From: Lepiota brunneoincarnata
Taxonomy: Eukaryota > Basidiomycota > Agaricomycetes > Agaricales > Agaricaceae
Reading direction: 5' to 3'
DNA: 64,000 nt
NCBI GenBank assembly: GCA_023014365.1
Contig: JAEBUN010000008.1
Location: 1,178,001 to 1,242,000 of the forward strand
Of this stretch, positions 30,786 to 43,308 are shown one piece after another; position 1 is the first letter of the stretch, and every line of letters starts with the position of its first letter. The notes under the pieces were generated by a model, which made no database searches, was not told the DNA's origin, and was given only the letters and a program-made list of their open reading frames with translations. Both the position numbers and the translations under genes were made by a program.

Positions 30786-33191
30786 ATGAACAAAGATGCC
30801 GGGTCATTCGAGAAAAACGGCGAAGCGTTGGATAATCAGTCCCATCAAAGTGACGTAGTACCAACACTCGACGGGACTGATGTGAATTTGGAGAGGCGAC
30901 TGCTGCGCAAGTTGGATTTCAGTCTTCTACCTTTCATGACGCTGCTCCGTAAGTATGACCGAATGCTTTAGCAGAGGACTGAGCCTAATACTGTCGTTTT
31001 GTCCAGTGACCATTACTTCGCTAGACCGGTCAGTCCCTGTAGTCGTTCTCGCTGCCCAAGGCTTTGATCATTCTTTTCATGTACAGGAACTCCAGAGGTA
31101 TTCTCCCTTGTCATTTTCTATTAGCAGGAGGTATTGATTTCAACATAGGAAATGCCAGGATCGCAGGTACCTCCATTTCCCCTCTAGCTGGCTGCGGCAA
31201 GCGAGAGTGAAAATCACGAAAGGCCTTGAGCGCGACCTAGGGATGGAAGGAGTCGATTTCAATATAGCTATCATCATGCTCGCACTTGGAGTAGGATCTT
31301 TTTCGACATATCGCCAACTTGCTAACTGGAGGCTACACAACTTCTCAGTCTCTAATATCGAATATACCATCCAACCTCGTGCAGAAGCGCGTCGGCTCCA
31401 GTTGGCTCAGTGTACTTGCCACTTCTACCGGCATTATCTCCTGCGGCACGGCTTTCATCCATACTTTCCCCCAACTCATCGCTATCAGGACACTCCTGGG
31501 GCTAGCTGAAGGAGGTTTAATAGTAAGTTATTTATGCTACCAAGAGTCCATACCTAACCCAACTCCATATCAGTCCGGATTTGTGTATAATCTGTCAAAA
31601 GTCAGCAGCGACCGCCCCGTCCAGGCGTCCAGGCTTACGATCATCACTAGTACTATCGTCGAAGGGAACTTGTTTTCAGGGTAGGAATATCCTTTGGAAT
31701 CGCCCCCAGTCTGGCTAGTGTGTGTAAGAAGTTCTATCTTGAAACATCCCCCATCCTAGTGACCACTCAATTAAGGTGGAGGATTGCTGGCTTCGGGCCT
31801 GCTCACTCTCGATGACTTTGGACCCATTCGATCCTGGCGCAAGGCAAGTGACCCAGGACTACCCGCGATTACTCCTTTAACTTGCATTCGATGCCAGATC
31901 TTCTTTGTAGAGGGTGGGTTTCTAGTATAATTTGTTACTCAATCAATACCCGAAACCTTGAGGCAGGCATAATTACCATTGGAATTGGCATATTATCATA
32001 CTTTATCATTCCCTCTGACCTACATGAAACGAGGCTCCTCATCGAGCAGGAACGCACATTAGCCATTGCGAGGTTGAATGCAGATGCAATTATCAAAACC
32101 GACGGTCGTGCAGAGAAAACATCACTCAAGCTCATCAAGAATTCATTCAGCATCTGGGTACGTGGTACTACGCACATGCTCGGGTATCGCTCACGAAAAT
32201 ATGGAGATCTGGATTTGTATAATCTGTTACTTGTTGATCTCTATTTCTTTTCAAGGCCTCAATGTCTTCCTACCCACAGTTATCAACAATTGTAAGATTA
32301 CGCCCTATCCTTTCAATTAAGGAGACTGATAACTCATTCCGAACAGTGGGAGAGTTTTGTATGTGCCCCCCATTACTTTCAAACCCTGCCATTGATCATC
32401 TTACTTTGGCAGTTGTTGTCGAGGTCCAGCTCCGAGCAGTACCTCCATTTGTTTTGGCCGCTCTTTGGGCCCCTGGAGCTTCATACTTGAGCTCCAAATT
32501 TGAAGATCGTAGTATCCCCATCCTTATCTCCGTGCTCTTTAACATTGTGGGATATGCGATTGCCGTTGGAACAGTGAACCCCCACGCCCGGTGAGTTCAT
32601 TTACCCATTGACGTATTCGTATGACTTTCTGAGATGTTGGCTAGATATGCAGCCTGCTTCTTGAACATTGGTGCGGGCCATGCTAGTTTAGTCTTGGTAA
32701 GGCCTCTGTAATGGAGGTATTAGTCACTGGTCATCCCTGATCAACTTAGTTTAGTTGCTATCATGGGCGACGGACAACTCAGCCCCCGACACCATGCGTG
32801 CTATGGCAAGCGCGTCACTTACAAGTAGGTGCTCCTCCTTCCTATAGTACCAAACGCAGTGGTTTGATTATTATATGCTTCAGTTGTCGGTTACCTTGGT
32901 TTCATAATAGCGTAGGTAAACCAACATACCCATCTAGATACCAACACTCAGCCATTGAGTAGGATTTGGACATACCTTCCAAACGATGCCCCCTATTTTT
33001 ACAAAGGCAATTCTCTTCGCCTTATTACAAGCAGCGCTGCCGTTGTCCTCATCATCCTCGGCATTCTCTATCTTCGCTGGGAGAATGCTAAGCGCGAGCG
33101 CGGAGAGCGGGATGAGCGCATCGACGGAATGGACCAAGATGCGCAGTACAAGCTGGGCTACAGGCACCCCCAGTTCAGATATCAAATATGA
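30786..33191 (+). CDS. Dal5-like MFS transporter (ACS family), copy 1, reads intact
   Basis: About 17 short introns can be placed so that the frame stays open to TGA 33189-33191. Segments in order: LERRLLRKLDFSLLPFMTLL, TITSLDR (TM1), RGNARIAG, LERDLGMEGVDFNIAI, IPSNLVQKRVGSSWLSVL, GTAFIHTFPQLIAIRTLLGL, AEGGLI, YYRRRELVFRVG, GGLLASGLLTLDDFG, IFFVEG, TIGIGILSYFIIPSD, EQERTLAIARLNADAIIKTD, LISISFQGLNVFLPTVINN, WATDNSAPDTMRAMASAS, WTYLPNDAP, YLRWENAKRERGERDER, ending YRHPQFRYQI. This is the layout of fungal allantoate/nicotinate/vitamin-type anion symporters. The codon homologous to copy 2's first ATG is GTG (30780), so the start is taken at ATG 30786. One donor, after SWRK, is GC. Substrate not predictable. 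Confidence 0.78.
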
Positions 33192-34714
33192 TGTCCAGAA
33201 TGATTTCATAATAGATTTCTTGTTCGCCTGCATTGGGCATGTCCATTGGTCAGTCCTAGCCGTGCCTCAGCAGATTTGACTGTGCCTGTAAAGACCATTT
33301 AATACTTGAGCCCCTATGCAGGGCGCCAGGCAGGTGGGATTTAGGGTGTTATAGGCGTACCTAGTATTTCGAGTGATTTACCCAAGCCCCAGGCGAATGG
33401 GAAAAATCACGGGACGTCACACTACCGTTTACATAAGAGCGTCTCGTGACTGGGAGGCCTCAAGTCGTGCTCTTCCAAACCGTGACCTCCAAATGCCGGT
33501 CAGCCCAAGGGGAATCCAGTCACTTACAAATAAAGTCCAAATGCTCCTTTGAGGGTCTGTGTCCTCCCATATTCCGTACACCCGCTGTGGTATCTAGTGT
33601 GCATTCGATTCGCTGCTATATTTTGTCTACACGTTGATCATATTCACCTACACCACCATCAGTTGCTCCCTCAGCTACTCGGCTACCATTCAATAGCTCG
33701 TCATCCAACGTTTCTCCATCATCACGTGTTTTCCAGCTATGATGAAACTCCTTCCGCAGTAGATGTACGGACATTACCTGGCCTCAGCCCTCGTTTCGCG
33801 GAACTTCGATGGTCATTTCCCCATCTTGACGAGTGTGTGTATCCCTGCGACGGAAGGGATGTTGTAAATCTACTACAAATGTAACTTTAGGTAAGTTGCC
33901 CGTCATACAAAGTTCTGTTATACCATCGCGCAAAACGGGCTATAACCAGGTCAAATATCGTCTCGAAATACTCACTTTGACTGTTCCTTTGAATTTTGGC
34001 TAATTTCTTGATATCCATCTGCCTCGATTACTTTCCGATGTTGAAAAGGAATGTCGTCTCCAGAGTTTCCACCACGGTAAACACATCCATGCGAGCCACT
34101 GTGGCCGGTTCAGTCCCTTACTAGGGAGGCCCGAGGCGGGCGTGGGACTTGTGAGGATGCAAGGCCACTGGGCAAGATAGTAATCGGCTCAGTAGCGAAC
34201 TCCTTTCGACTTTCGATTTTGCTTCCTCGAGCTGTACTACTCTGGGCGTAACCCTTCGGCCGTATCCTAAACTTAGGTTTGAATGTACCGCTGGATACTG
34301 AGTTTGTAATAGGCAACCCGCCTGAACTCGGTTGCCCTGCGAAGGGACTTCGAACGCGCTGTTCAACGGGCGCGACATTTACCACAGGGAATAGCCGAGA
34401 GCCTAGTATCCGATTTCGACGCCGCAATCCGAAATACCCAATCAATCAGGCCCAGAGTTGGGCATAATCAACGCACGGAGCCATTTCTGCCGATGTAGAC
34501 TGCCTCCCCTGTTTCCATTATTGTTTAGTGCTCCACTAGTGGCCGACTTGCTCGAATAACATCTTCAAACACTTCATACACATGAAATCACATAAACCTA
34601 TATGAACCCCCCTCCCAACCTAATGTCGAGTATCCATTTCGCCAGCACCACTCCTGTGTAGAGACGTCGCAGACGGATTCCTCTTGAGCTATCTGAAATT
34701 TTGAATCGTAGGCC
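33192..34714. other. Spacer between Dal5-like copies 1 and 2
   Basis: 3' flank of copy 1 plus the second copy of the upstream block (from about 33890). No gene recognised. It presumably carries the copy 2 promoter. Confidence 0.55.
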
Positions 34715-37132
34715 ATGCCGATGGACAAAGATGCCGGGGTACTCGAGAAAAACGGCGAAGCGTTGGGCATTCGGTCCCATCCAAGTGACGCAGTAGAAAC
34801 ACCCGATGGGATTGATGTGGAAATGGAGAGGCGACTGTTGCGGAAGCTGGATTTCAGTCTTCTACCTTTCATAACGCTGTTAGGTAAGTATGACCGAATG
34901 CTTTAGCAGAGGCTTGGTCCTAATACCGTCGTTTTCTCCAGTGACCATTACTTTGCTTGACCGGTCAGTTTCTGTAGCTGTCCTAGCGGCCCAAGACTTT
35001 GATTTTTGTTTTCACGTACAGGAACTCCATAGGTACTCTACTTTGTCATTTTTCTGTTAGCACGAGGTATTGATGTCAGCACAGGAAATGCCAGGATCGC
35101 AGGTACTTCCACTTCCCGTCTAGCTCGCTGCGACAAGCGAGACTGAAAATCACTGAAAGGCCTAGAGCGCGACCTAGGGATGGAAGGAGTCGATTTCAAT
35201 ATAGCTCTCACCATGCTCGCCATTGGAGTAGGATCTTTTATGACATATCATCACATTGCTAACTGGATTGCTACACCACCTTTTAGTCTCTAGTATCGAA
35301 CATGCCATCCAACCTTATACAGAAACGCGTCGGCTCCAGTTGGATCAGCGTACTTTCCACTTCCGCCGGCATTATCTCCTGCGGCACGGCTTTCATCCAT
35401 ACTTTCCCCCAACTCATCGCTATCAGGACGCTTCTGGGACTAGCTGAAGGAGGTGTCATAGTAAGTTAAGCATACCACCAAGGGACAATATCTAACCCAA
35501 CTCTATACCAGTCTGGACTCGTGTATACTCTGTCAAAAGTCAGTAGCGACCACCTTGTCCAGGCGTTCAGGCTTATGACTATCAGTAGTACTATCGTCGA
35601 AAGGAACTTGTTCTCAGGGTAGGAATATTCTTCGGAGTCGCCCCCAGTCTGGCTAGTGCGTGTAAGAGGTTCTATCTTGAAGCATTCCCCATCCTAGTGA
35701 CCACTCAATTAAGGTGGTGGGATTGCTGGCTTCCGGTCTGCTCACTCTCGATGACTTTGGACCCATTCGATCCTGGCGCAAGGCAAGTGACCCAGGACTA
35801 CCCGCCATTACTCCCCTAGCTTACATTGGGTGCTAGATCTTCTTTGTAGAGGGTGGGTTCTTAGCCTAGTCTCTTACCCGATCAATACCTGAAAACTAGA
35901 GGCAGGCATAATCACGACTGGAATCGGCATATTATCATACTTTATCATTCCCTCCAACCCTACTTGAGACGAGGCTCCTCACCGAGCAGGAACGCATATT
36001 AGCCCTGGCGAGGTTGAACGCAGATGCAGTTATCAAAACCTGACGGTCGCGCAGAGAAAGCATCGTTCGAGCTCATCAGGAATTCATTTAGTATCTGGGT
36101 ACGTGATATTCCACACGTACTCGAGTATCGCTCACACAGATATGGAGGTCTGGATTTGTATGACCAGTTACTTGTTAGTCTCTATTTCCTTTCAAGGCCT
36201 CAATATCTTCCTACCGACGGTCATCAGCAGTTGTAAGCTTAAGCCCTGTTCTTTCAATTAAGGAAACTGAAAACTTGTCCTGACCAGTGGGAAAGTTTTG
36301 TACGTGTCCCCCATGCCTTTCAAACCTTGCCATTGATTATCTCATTCTGGAAGCTGTTGTCGAGGTCCAGCTCCGAACTGTACCTCCATTTGTTGTAGCC
36401 GCTCTTTGGGCTCCCGGAGCTTCATACTTGAGCTCCAAATTTGAAAATCGTGGTATCCCCATCATTATCTCCATGGTCCTTAGCATGGTAGGATATGCGA
36501 TTGCCATTGGAACAGTGAATTCCCATGCACGGTGAGTTCATTTACCCGCTGACATGTCCAAATGACGCTCTGAGGTGCTCTCTAGATATGCAGCCTGCTT
36601 CTTGAACATTGGTGCGGGCCACGCTAGTTTAGTTCTGGTAAGACCTCCTAATCGAGGTACCAGTTACTGGTCATGCCTGATCAACCCCGTTTTAGTTGGT
36701 AACGTGGGCGACGGACAACTCAGCCCCAGACACCATGCGTGCTGTTGCAAGCGCATCACTTACAGGTAAGTGTTCCTCATTTCTATGGTATCAAATGCAA
36801 TGGCTTGATTATTATATGCTTCAGTTGTCGGCTATCTTGGTGTCATAATAGCGTAGGTTAACCAACATACCCATCTAGATACCAACGCTCAGCTATTGGA
36901 TAGGATTTGGACATACCTTCCAAACGATGCCCCTAACTTTTACAAAGGCAACTCTCTCCGCCTTGTTATCAGCGGCGCTACCGTCGTCCTCGTCATCCTC
37001 GGCGCCCTCTACCTTCGCTGGGAGAACGCTAAGCGCGAGCGTGGAGAGCGGGATGAGCGCATCGACGGAATAGACCAAAATGCGCAGTACAAGCTGGGCT
37101 ACAGACACCCCCAGTTCAGATATCAAATATGA
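34715..37132 (+). pseudogene. Dal5-like MFS transporter, copy 2, frameshifted
   Basis: Colinear with copy 1 from MPMDKDAGVLEKNGE (ATG 34715) to YRHPQFRYQI-stop (37130-37132), with equivalent introns. Three one-base gains are visible: before GLLASGLL (about 35717, GGTGGTGGGATTG against GGTGGAGGATTG), in the IIPSNP segment (about 35957) and in IKTDGR (about 36040, AAAACCTGACGG). No single frame can express the whole protein. The flanks belong to the same tandem duplication as copy 1, so this is its closest relative in the array. Confidence 0.8.
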
Positions 37133-38394
37133 TGTATGATGTCCAGAATGATCGCCAGTTTGATATCATAATAGATTTGTAGATTATTCTGGTTCACCCG
37201 CATTGGGCATGTCCATTCGTCAGTCCCCAACAGCTTTGACTGTGCCTGCAAAGACCGTTCAATACAAGTAAGCTGCTTGAGCCCCTATGCAGAGTCCAAG
37301 GCAGGTGTGGGATTTACGGGATTACAGGCATACCTATCTAGACCCCTCAAAACGCAAGAATGATGTGCGGCCCCTTCCGCCGAGGCTCGCTTTCCTGTTT
37401 GCCATGTTGGAATCTGACACTTATCGACGACTATGGCGGGCGTCCTCCTATGGCCTGTGCAAACTCTCACAGTCACCATTCCGCTCCGAATTCTCCCTCC
37501 CCAAGTCACAACAAACGGTTATTCTTACAAGTCTTCCACGTTACCCCCAAACCATCTCCCGCCGCGTGCCCAACCTCAACGAGGATGTCCTTTCCTCCAC
37601 GGCCGCTTTTGAGGCCCAAGATCGTGATGGCGAAGATGACAGCGAGCACTAGGGGGATAGGAAGGCGGGACATGCCCCCCCACACGGATAACTTGGTTTC
37701 GAAAGGGTGTAGCCACAGGAATTTGAGAACGAACTGCTCCAAGAAGGTAATAAGACAGAGACCCATGACGAGTATGAGCCGCTTCGTGGGCATCTTGGTA
37801 GGGAGATGGTGTGAGGTAAATCTCAAGTCGTGCTCTTCCAATCCGTGACCTCCAAACGCCGGTTAGCCTAGGGGGGAATCCAGTCATTCACAAATCAAGT
37901 CCAAGCACTCCTTTGAGATACTGCGTTCTCCTATATTTCGTACCCCGCTGTGATATCTATTGTATATTCGATTCGCTGATATAGTGTGTCTACACCGTTG
38001 CAACTGCCTTATGCTTTTGTAATCCCAGTGTGCCAGGAATGCCCACCCTGCCCGTCCCTGGCCGACCCTGCCCTCTCATTCTAGGGCATCGAGGTGGCTC
38101 TATGTTTTTTCTATAAGCAACTTTGCAGACGTTGATCATATTCACCTACACCGCCCTCGGTCACTCCCTTCACTACTCGGCTACTGTTGAATAGCTCGTC
38201 TTCCAACGCTGTCCCATCACCACATGCTTTCCAGCTATGGGGAGACTCTTTCCGCAGTGGATGTACGGGCATTACCTGGCCTCAGCCCTCGTTTCGCGGA
38301 ACTTCGATGGTCATTTCCCCATCTTGATGAGGGTGTGCATCCCCGCGACAGAAGGAATGTCGTGAACTTATCACAAAAGTGACCCACAGATCTG
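37133..38394. other. Spacer with ~460-bp unit-specific insert
   Basis: The flanks match the spacer after copy 1, but about 37340-37810 has no counterpart there. On the minus strand this insert holds a 111-codon frame (37841-37506) with two hydrophobic stretches (LILVMGLCLITFLEQFVLKF and LPIPLVLAVIFAITILGL). It could be an N-terminal exon of an unknown membrane protein or a chance frame. 37841 onward returns to the duplicated flank. Confidence 0.5.
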
Positions 38395-39118
38395 TGACTC
38401 GTTTATATCTATTTCTTTTCAATATCTCAATAGCTCCCTACCCACAGTTGTCGATAGTCGTAAACTCAAGCCCTATCCTTTTGTTCTGACCAACGGGAAA
38501 GCCCTACGCGTGTATCCCCCACGCTCAAACCATACCATTGATCATCTCATTCTAAGAACCACCGGCAGGGCCCAGCTCTGATCGGCACCCTTGTCTGTTA
38601 TCGCTGTTGCCCTCTGTGCCCCTGGAGCTTCTCACTTGAGCTTCGAATTTGAACTCGTGGTATTTTCGTCATTATCTCCAAGCTCCTTAGCTTATCAGAT
38701 ACGCGATTGCCGTTGGAACAGTGAACTCTTGTGCACGGTGAGTCATTTACCCATTGACATCTTCACATGATGCTATGAGATGTTGTCTGGACATGCACCC
38801 TACTTTTTGAACGCTGGTGCGGGCCATGCCAATTTAATCCTGGTAAGACCTCTGTAATGGAGGTATCAGTCATTGGTTATCCCTAATCGACTTCGTTTAG
38901 TTGCTAACATGGGCAACGGACAACTCCGCCCCCGACGCCATGCGTACCGTGACAAGTGCATCACTTACAAATGTTCCTCCTTCCCATGGTGCCAAACGCA
39001 ACAGCTTGCAACCTATTGCTAAGCTTGAGCGTGGAGAGCGGGATGAGCGCATATGAAGGGCTAGGCCAAAATCTACAAATACAAGCTAGAGACACCCCAG
39101 TTCAGATATCAAATATGA
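38395..39118 (+). pseudogene. Dal5-like MFS transporter, copy 3, 3' fragment
   Basis: Homology starts in the SISFQGLN region (about 38400) and runs through the VEVQL, GASHLSF, AVGTVNSCAR, ATDNSAPD-equivalent and ERGERDER segments to CAGATATCAAATATGA (39116-39118). It contains many indels and has lost the WTYLPNDAP-LRWEN block. No 5' half is present. Strongly decayed relic. Confidence 0.75.
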
Positions 39119-39878
39119 TGTCCAGAATGATCGGCGGTTTGATTTCATAATATATTTATTCTAGTTAATCTACATTTGGCATCTCCATTCGTCAGTCCTA
39201 GCCAGGCCTCAGCGGCTCCGACCGGTACATGCCAAAATCCCTTCATTATGGGTGAGCTACTCAAGCCCCTGTGTCGAGGCCAAGACAGACGCAGGACTTA
39301 ACAGGATTATAGGCATGGTTACCGGTATTAGCCATTACGTGGCCGGGGCGGTAGTTTGCCTAGCGGAGCAAACCTTATTCGGCCCTCTAGATCGCTTCTC
39401 CCAGGCATTGTTGGCCGCATCCTCGTACCCCTCCGATGATGGGATGTATGGCCTAATCCTCGGTTTGGATATCTCGCAGTGCACTGAGTTTGTAATAGTC
39501 CTACACATCCAAGCGAAAGGACTCCGAACTTCTCTTCCGGTAATCGGCACAGCTTGACCTTCACACCCGAGGAATGCAGAGAATCCGGCCCTGTTTTCGG
39601 TTTTGGAATGAACGTGCCAATTTGCACGCACCTCTGCCGTGGGTGCTGAATGATGACCAAATCAACCCGCGCCAGAGACGGGCGGAGTTAATAAATGGAA
39701 TATTTTCTGCTCTTCGATCATTGATTGGCCTCTTGCTATTAGTAGATAAACCGATTAGCAGCTCAGGGAAGCTCTATATATAATGCCCAAAGCAATTATC
39801 CACATCGCTAGCATCCTTGCCCAGGGCCGCTGCGTAGTATTGACAGGCAATCCTCCCTCGTTGTACGCATCACTAATC
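39119..39878. other. Upstream region of Dal5-like copy 4
   Basis: Shares with the block upstream of copy 6 a segment around CTGAGTTTGTA...CCAAGCGAAAGGACTCCGA, and more distantly with the blocks before copies 1 and 2. It includes a candidate core promoter (next entry). Confidence 0.55.
39745..39780 (+). promoter_or_regulatory. Candidate promoter of copy 4: GATAA site and TATA box
   Basis: GATAA (39745-39749) next to GATTAGC, then a TATATATA-type run (39775-39782), about 100 bp before the copy 4 ATG. The same layout precedes copy 6 (GATAA 45310-45314, TATATAA 45342-45348). Dal5-type genes of other fungi are controlled by GATA factors through nitrogen status; that this applies here is inference from one site. 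Confidence 0.35.
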
Positions 39879-42315
39879 ATGCCGTTGGACCAGGACGCTG
39901 GGATACTTGAGAAAAGTGGCAAAATATCGGCCAGGCCAGTCGCACGAGGGCGAATCTTTCCAAGCATTCAATGGGATTGGTACCCAGCGAGAGAAGCGAC
40001 TCCTGTGGAAGTTGGACATCAGTCTTCTTCCGTTGTTTATGCTGCTCCGTCAGTATGATCGTACGTTCAGTAGCTATTCAGCGCTGATGAAGTTTCTTTG
40101 CTAGTGACAATCAACTATATCGACCGGTTGGTTTTCACCAGTGACCACAATTCGTCCCCACTGACAACCCTGATTACCACATCGCTCGATAGGAGTTCCA
40201 TAGGTATTTTGTGCTGCTAATTCTCATCAACTGGAGATACTGACCTTAACACAGGAAACGCCAAGATCACAGGTGCTCCCCCTCCGCGCTTCTAGTTGTG
40301 GGTAAGACTAAAATACACGAAAGGCTTAGAGCACGACCTAGGGATGGAGGGACTCGATTTCAATATAGCTCTCACTATATTTTTTATCGGGGTAAGATAT
40401 TCCTTTCAGCATGTCAGCACCCGAGCTCATTGGATGCCCCATTACTTCTCAGTATTTAATAGCAGACCTCCCATCCGTCCTGATCCAGAAACGTGTCGGT
40501 TCGGAGTGGATCAGTTTTCTTGTCACTTCTTTTGGCATCATCTCGCTTGGCACTACTTTCATCCATACCTACAATCAGCTGCTCGCAGTCAGGTTTTTAC
40601 TAGGATTAGCTGAAGGGGGTTTGCTGGTGAGCCAGCCGTGCCACGTAAAGTCCACACCTAACCTTTTTGTTCTACACAAGGGTGGTTTTATATATATTCT
40701 TTCAAGGGTTGGTAGCCGTCTTCCGACACAAGGTCTCACTCAGCTCACAATTCTTACCAGTACTACCGTCGGAAGGAATTAGTTCTAAGAATCGGTATCT
40801 TCTTCGGGATTGCCCCCGGTCTGGCTGGCGCATGTAAGACGTTTTTATCTTGGGATATCCCAGTTGTTAACCCATACCCCTCATTGAGTCGGCGGGTTAC
40901 TGGCATCCGGCCTACTCACTCTCAATGACTTTGGACCAGTTCAATCCTGGCGCAAGGTAAGTGGCTCGATACTACGGTGCTTGTATTTACCAATCAACCC
41001 GGGTTACCAGATCTTCTTCATCGAAGGTGAATTCCAGATCCAATCTATTCTCTGATCAATCCATGAAAGTTGGAGGACAGGAGCGATCACTACAGGAATC
41101 GGCATATTATCATACTTCATAATCCCCTCCAACCCACTTGAAACGAAGCTCCTCAACGAGCAGGAACGCGCATTGGCTATTGCTAGGTTGAATGCCGATG
41201 CAGTTATTAAGACTGACGGTCGCGTGGAGCGATCTTCACTCAAGCTCATCAAGCATTCCTTCAGTATCTGGGTATGTACTGCTCTACATACCATACGCGC
41301 GGGCATTACTCACAATAGTATGGAGACCGGGATTTGTTTTATCTGCTTCTTAATGATTGCCACCTCTTTCCAAGGTCTCAATTACTTTCTGCCCACCGTA
41401 GTCAACGGCTGTAAGTTGTGGTCCTACCTTTTAACTCCATGGAAACTGAAAACTTGTTTTCGAATCAGTTGGAAGATACAGTATGTGTCCCCCGCTACCT
41501 CCAATCTTAATACTACCCTCTGAGTCACTCTCAAAGCTGTCGTCGAGGTCCAGCTCCGGTCGGTACCTCCTTTCGCTGTAGCTGCCGTCTATTCTCTCGT
41601 GGTTTCGTACTGGAGTTTCAAACGTGGGAATCGTGGTATCCCCGTCATTATCTCTATGCTCCTCCAAGTGGCTGGATACGCAATTGCTATTGGAACAAAG
41701 GATCCCCATGCACGGTTAGTCATTCTTCATGCGCTCTTTGAAGTATCCTTTTGATGTTCTGAGAACTCGTCCAGATATGCGGCCTGCTTCATGAATCTCG
41801 CTGGGGATTCAGGGTAGCTTATCTGTGGTAAGAACTCAACTAATCACCACGAACCACCGGTCACTGAGTCATCTAGTACCTGGCATGGATGGCTGACAAC
41901 TCAGCTCCCGATACTATGCGTGCAGTAACAAGTGCAGCAATCACAAGTAAGTCCCCCCGTCTCTGCTCTTCACTCCGAAGGCAACTTGAGCTTTCTGTGC
42001 TCTAGTCGCTGGTGCCCTTGGCTCTGCAGTAGGGTGAGTGAAGTGACATGTCTACCAAGAAGCCCATATACCAAGCCATGTAACAGCATGTGGACATACC
42101 TTCCGGATGACGCTCCCGACTTCCATAACGGCAATTCTATTAACCTCGCGCTGGGCAGTACTGTCATTGTTCTCACTGTTCTCGGCCTCTTTTACCTTCG
42201 CTGGGAGAATGCTAAGCGTGAGCGCGGAGAGAGGGATGAGCGTCTTGAAGGACTTGACCAAGATGCACAGTACCGCCTGGGATATAGACACCCGCACTTC
42301 AGGTATCAAATGTGA
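39879..42315 (+). pseudogene. Dal5-like MFS transporter, copy 4, frameshifted
   Basis: Starts MPLDQDAGILEKSGK at 39879, ends GYRHPHFRYQM-stop at 42315. In exon 1 a one-base gain (about 39921-39940, GGCCAGGCCAGTCG) moves the rest (GQSHEGESFQAFNGIGTQ ... LLWKLDISLLPLFMLL) to another frame. Another extra base appears in the ATTCAGGGTAGC segment (about 41810) relative to copy 6. Most other exon segments are well kept (LPSVLIQKRVGSEWISFL, FLLGLAEGGLL, IGILSYFIIPSNP, LNYFLPTVVNG, YLRWENAKRERGERDERLEG), so inactivation is recent. Confidence 0.8.
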
Positions 42316-42759
42316 TTTCCGAAGAGTTTGACGTGTATCGATTGGGCATAACAAAACTAAGCCGTTTGATTGATACATAGAGTTAACTGTTGTCCACCCC
42401 CTTTCCATCCTTTTGTGTTTGGGGTGGTGCAGAGTGTGTGACATATTAAGATAACAATGTGCATTGTGAAGCCGCGTATGAGCTGGCTGATAGGCCACCA
42501 ATATTATCAAAACGTGTGGTAACCGGCCAAGCCCAGCCAATGTTACCAGCCCCTTGAATTGTTGGCTATAGCCGACGAGATTTGGGTCAGAGTATCCACG
42601 CATCATATTGAATCCCCGATAGGCGTCTGAGAGTAGGGTTGCCTATTGCACTGAGGGATCCGGATAACATAAAAGTGATGTAGAATAATAGAACTCGATA
42701 CTGTGTAAGCTGGGAGAGAGGGACAGGGCTTTCTTAGAGGTGGCACGCGGCTACACATG
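42316..42759. other. 3' flank of copy 4, no gene seen
   Basis: The first 310 bp are duplicated after copy 6. The last 130 bp are unique and precede the LTR fragment. Confidence 0.5.
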
Positions 42760-43308
42760 TAACAGTCGCCTCATGCCACCTCTCGTAGGATTTGGAAGAC
42801 GGACCCTGACAAACACGGAACGAACTCTCGGATGAAAGATCTCGGAGCGTTCGTGCCAAAGGGACCATTATCATTCGACGACTTCTCCGTTCCGTCGGCA
42901 GCCCCATATGTTCAAGGATAGATAAAAATTTACTCATTCTCCATTTTGTTCCCTGAGCGCAATCATAGAATAAGTTTTTCTCTCTGCTTACAGGTTTTTC
43001 TGTGCCTCACACACCATCCCTTTTATCTTCTCCTTTTCTCTTTCCTAATTTTCTGCTAACATAGTCATGAAAAATTCATGTTCTCCCATGTTTCACTTTC
43101 CCCATCTCCCAGATATGACTTAGCCTTAGTACCTCTTATTCTCATCTCCGTTTTGGTGTAGGAATGCACATAATTAATCATGGTTAACTTTTTTTATAAA
43201 AGTACAGACCTCGGAGACATGTTCTCCAGTCAATACAGGAACCCAGATACCTCCTCCCGATCTCATTTTCTCCCTGGGTTTTCGAAGCCCTGTAGGAGGG
43301 TTTACCAC
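42760..43308 (+). repeat. Diverged LTR related to family A, truncated
   Basis: Aligns by eye to 16150-16640: CCATTATCATT, CATAGAATAAGTTTTTCTC, GCCTCACACACCATCCCTTTT, TTTTCTGCTAACATAGTCATG, ATGTTTCACTTTCC. A TATAAAAG box is followed by a short inverted repeat (GGAGA, 5-nt loop, TCTCC) where family A has its hairpin. The start at TGTAACAG (about 42760) is a guess. It is cut off by the fold-back element. Confidence 0.7.

Larger units (their letters stand above)
29975..38380 (+). repeat. Tandem segmental duplication I (about 29975-33885 and 33886-38380)
   Basis: Upstream block, transporter gene (copies 1 and 2) and a downstream block ending in the CCTCGTTTCGCGGAACTTCG region (about 33792 and 38289) occur twice in the same order. 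The second unit also has about 460 bp near 37340-37810 not seen in the first. Boundaries are by eye. Confidence 0.8.

Noticed and set aside
30195..34445. Minus-strand frames of 105 and 111 codons with similar products upstream of copies 1 and 2
   Set aside because: The copies differ by 8- and 10-bp indels that shift the middle of the frame, and they lie in the promoter block. Conserved non-coding DNA explains them better.
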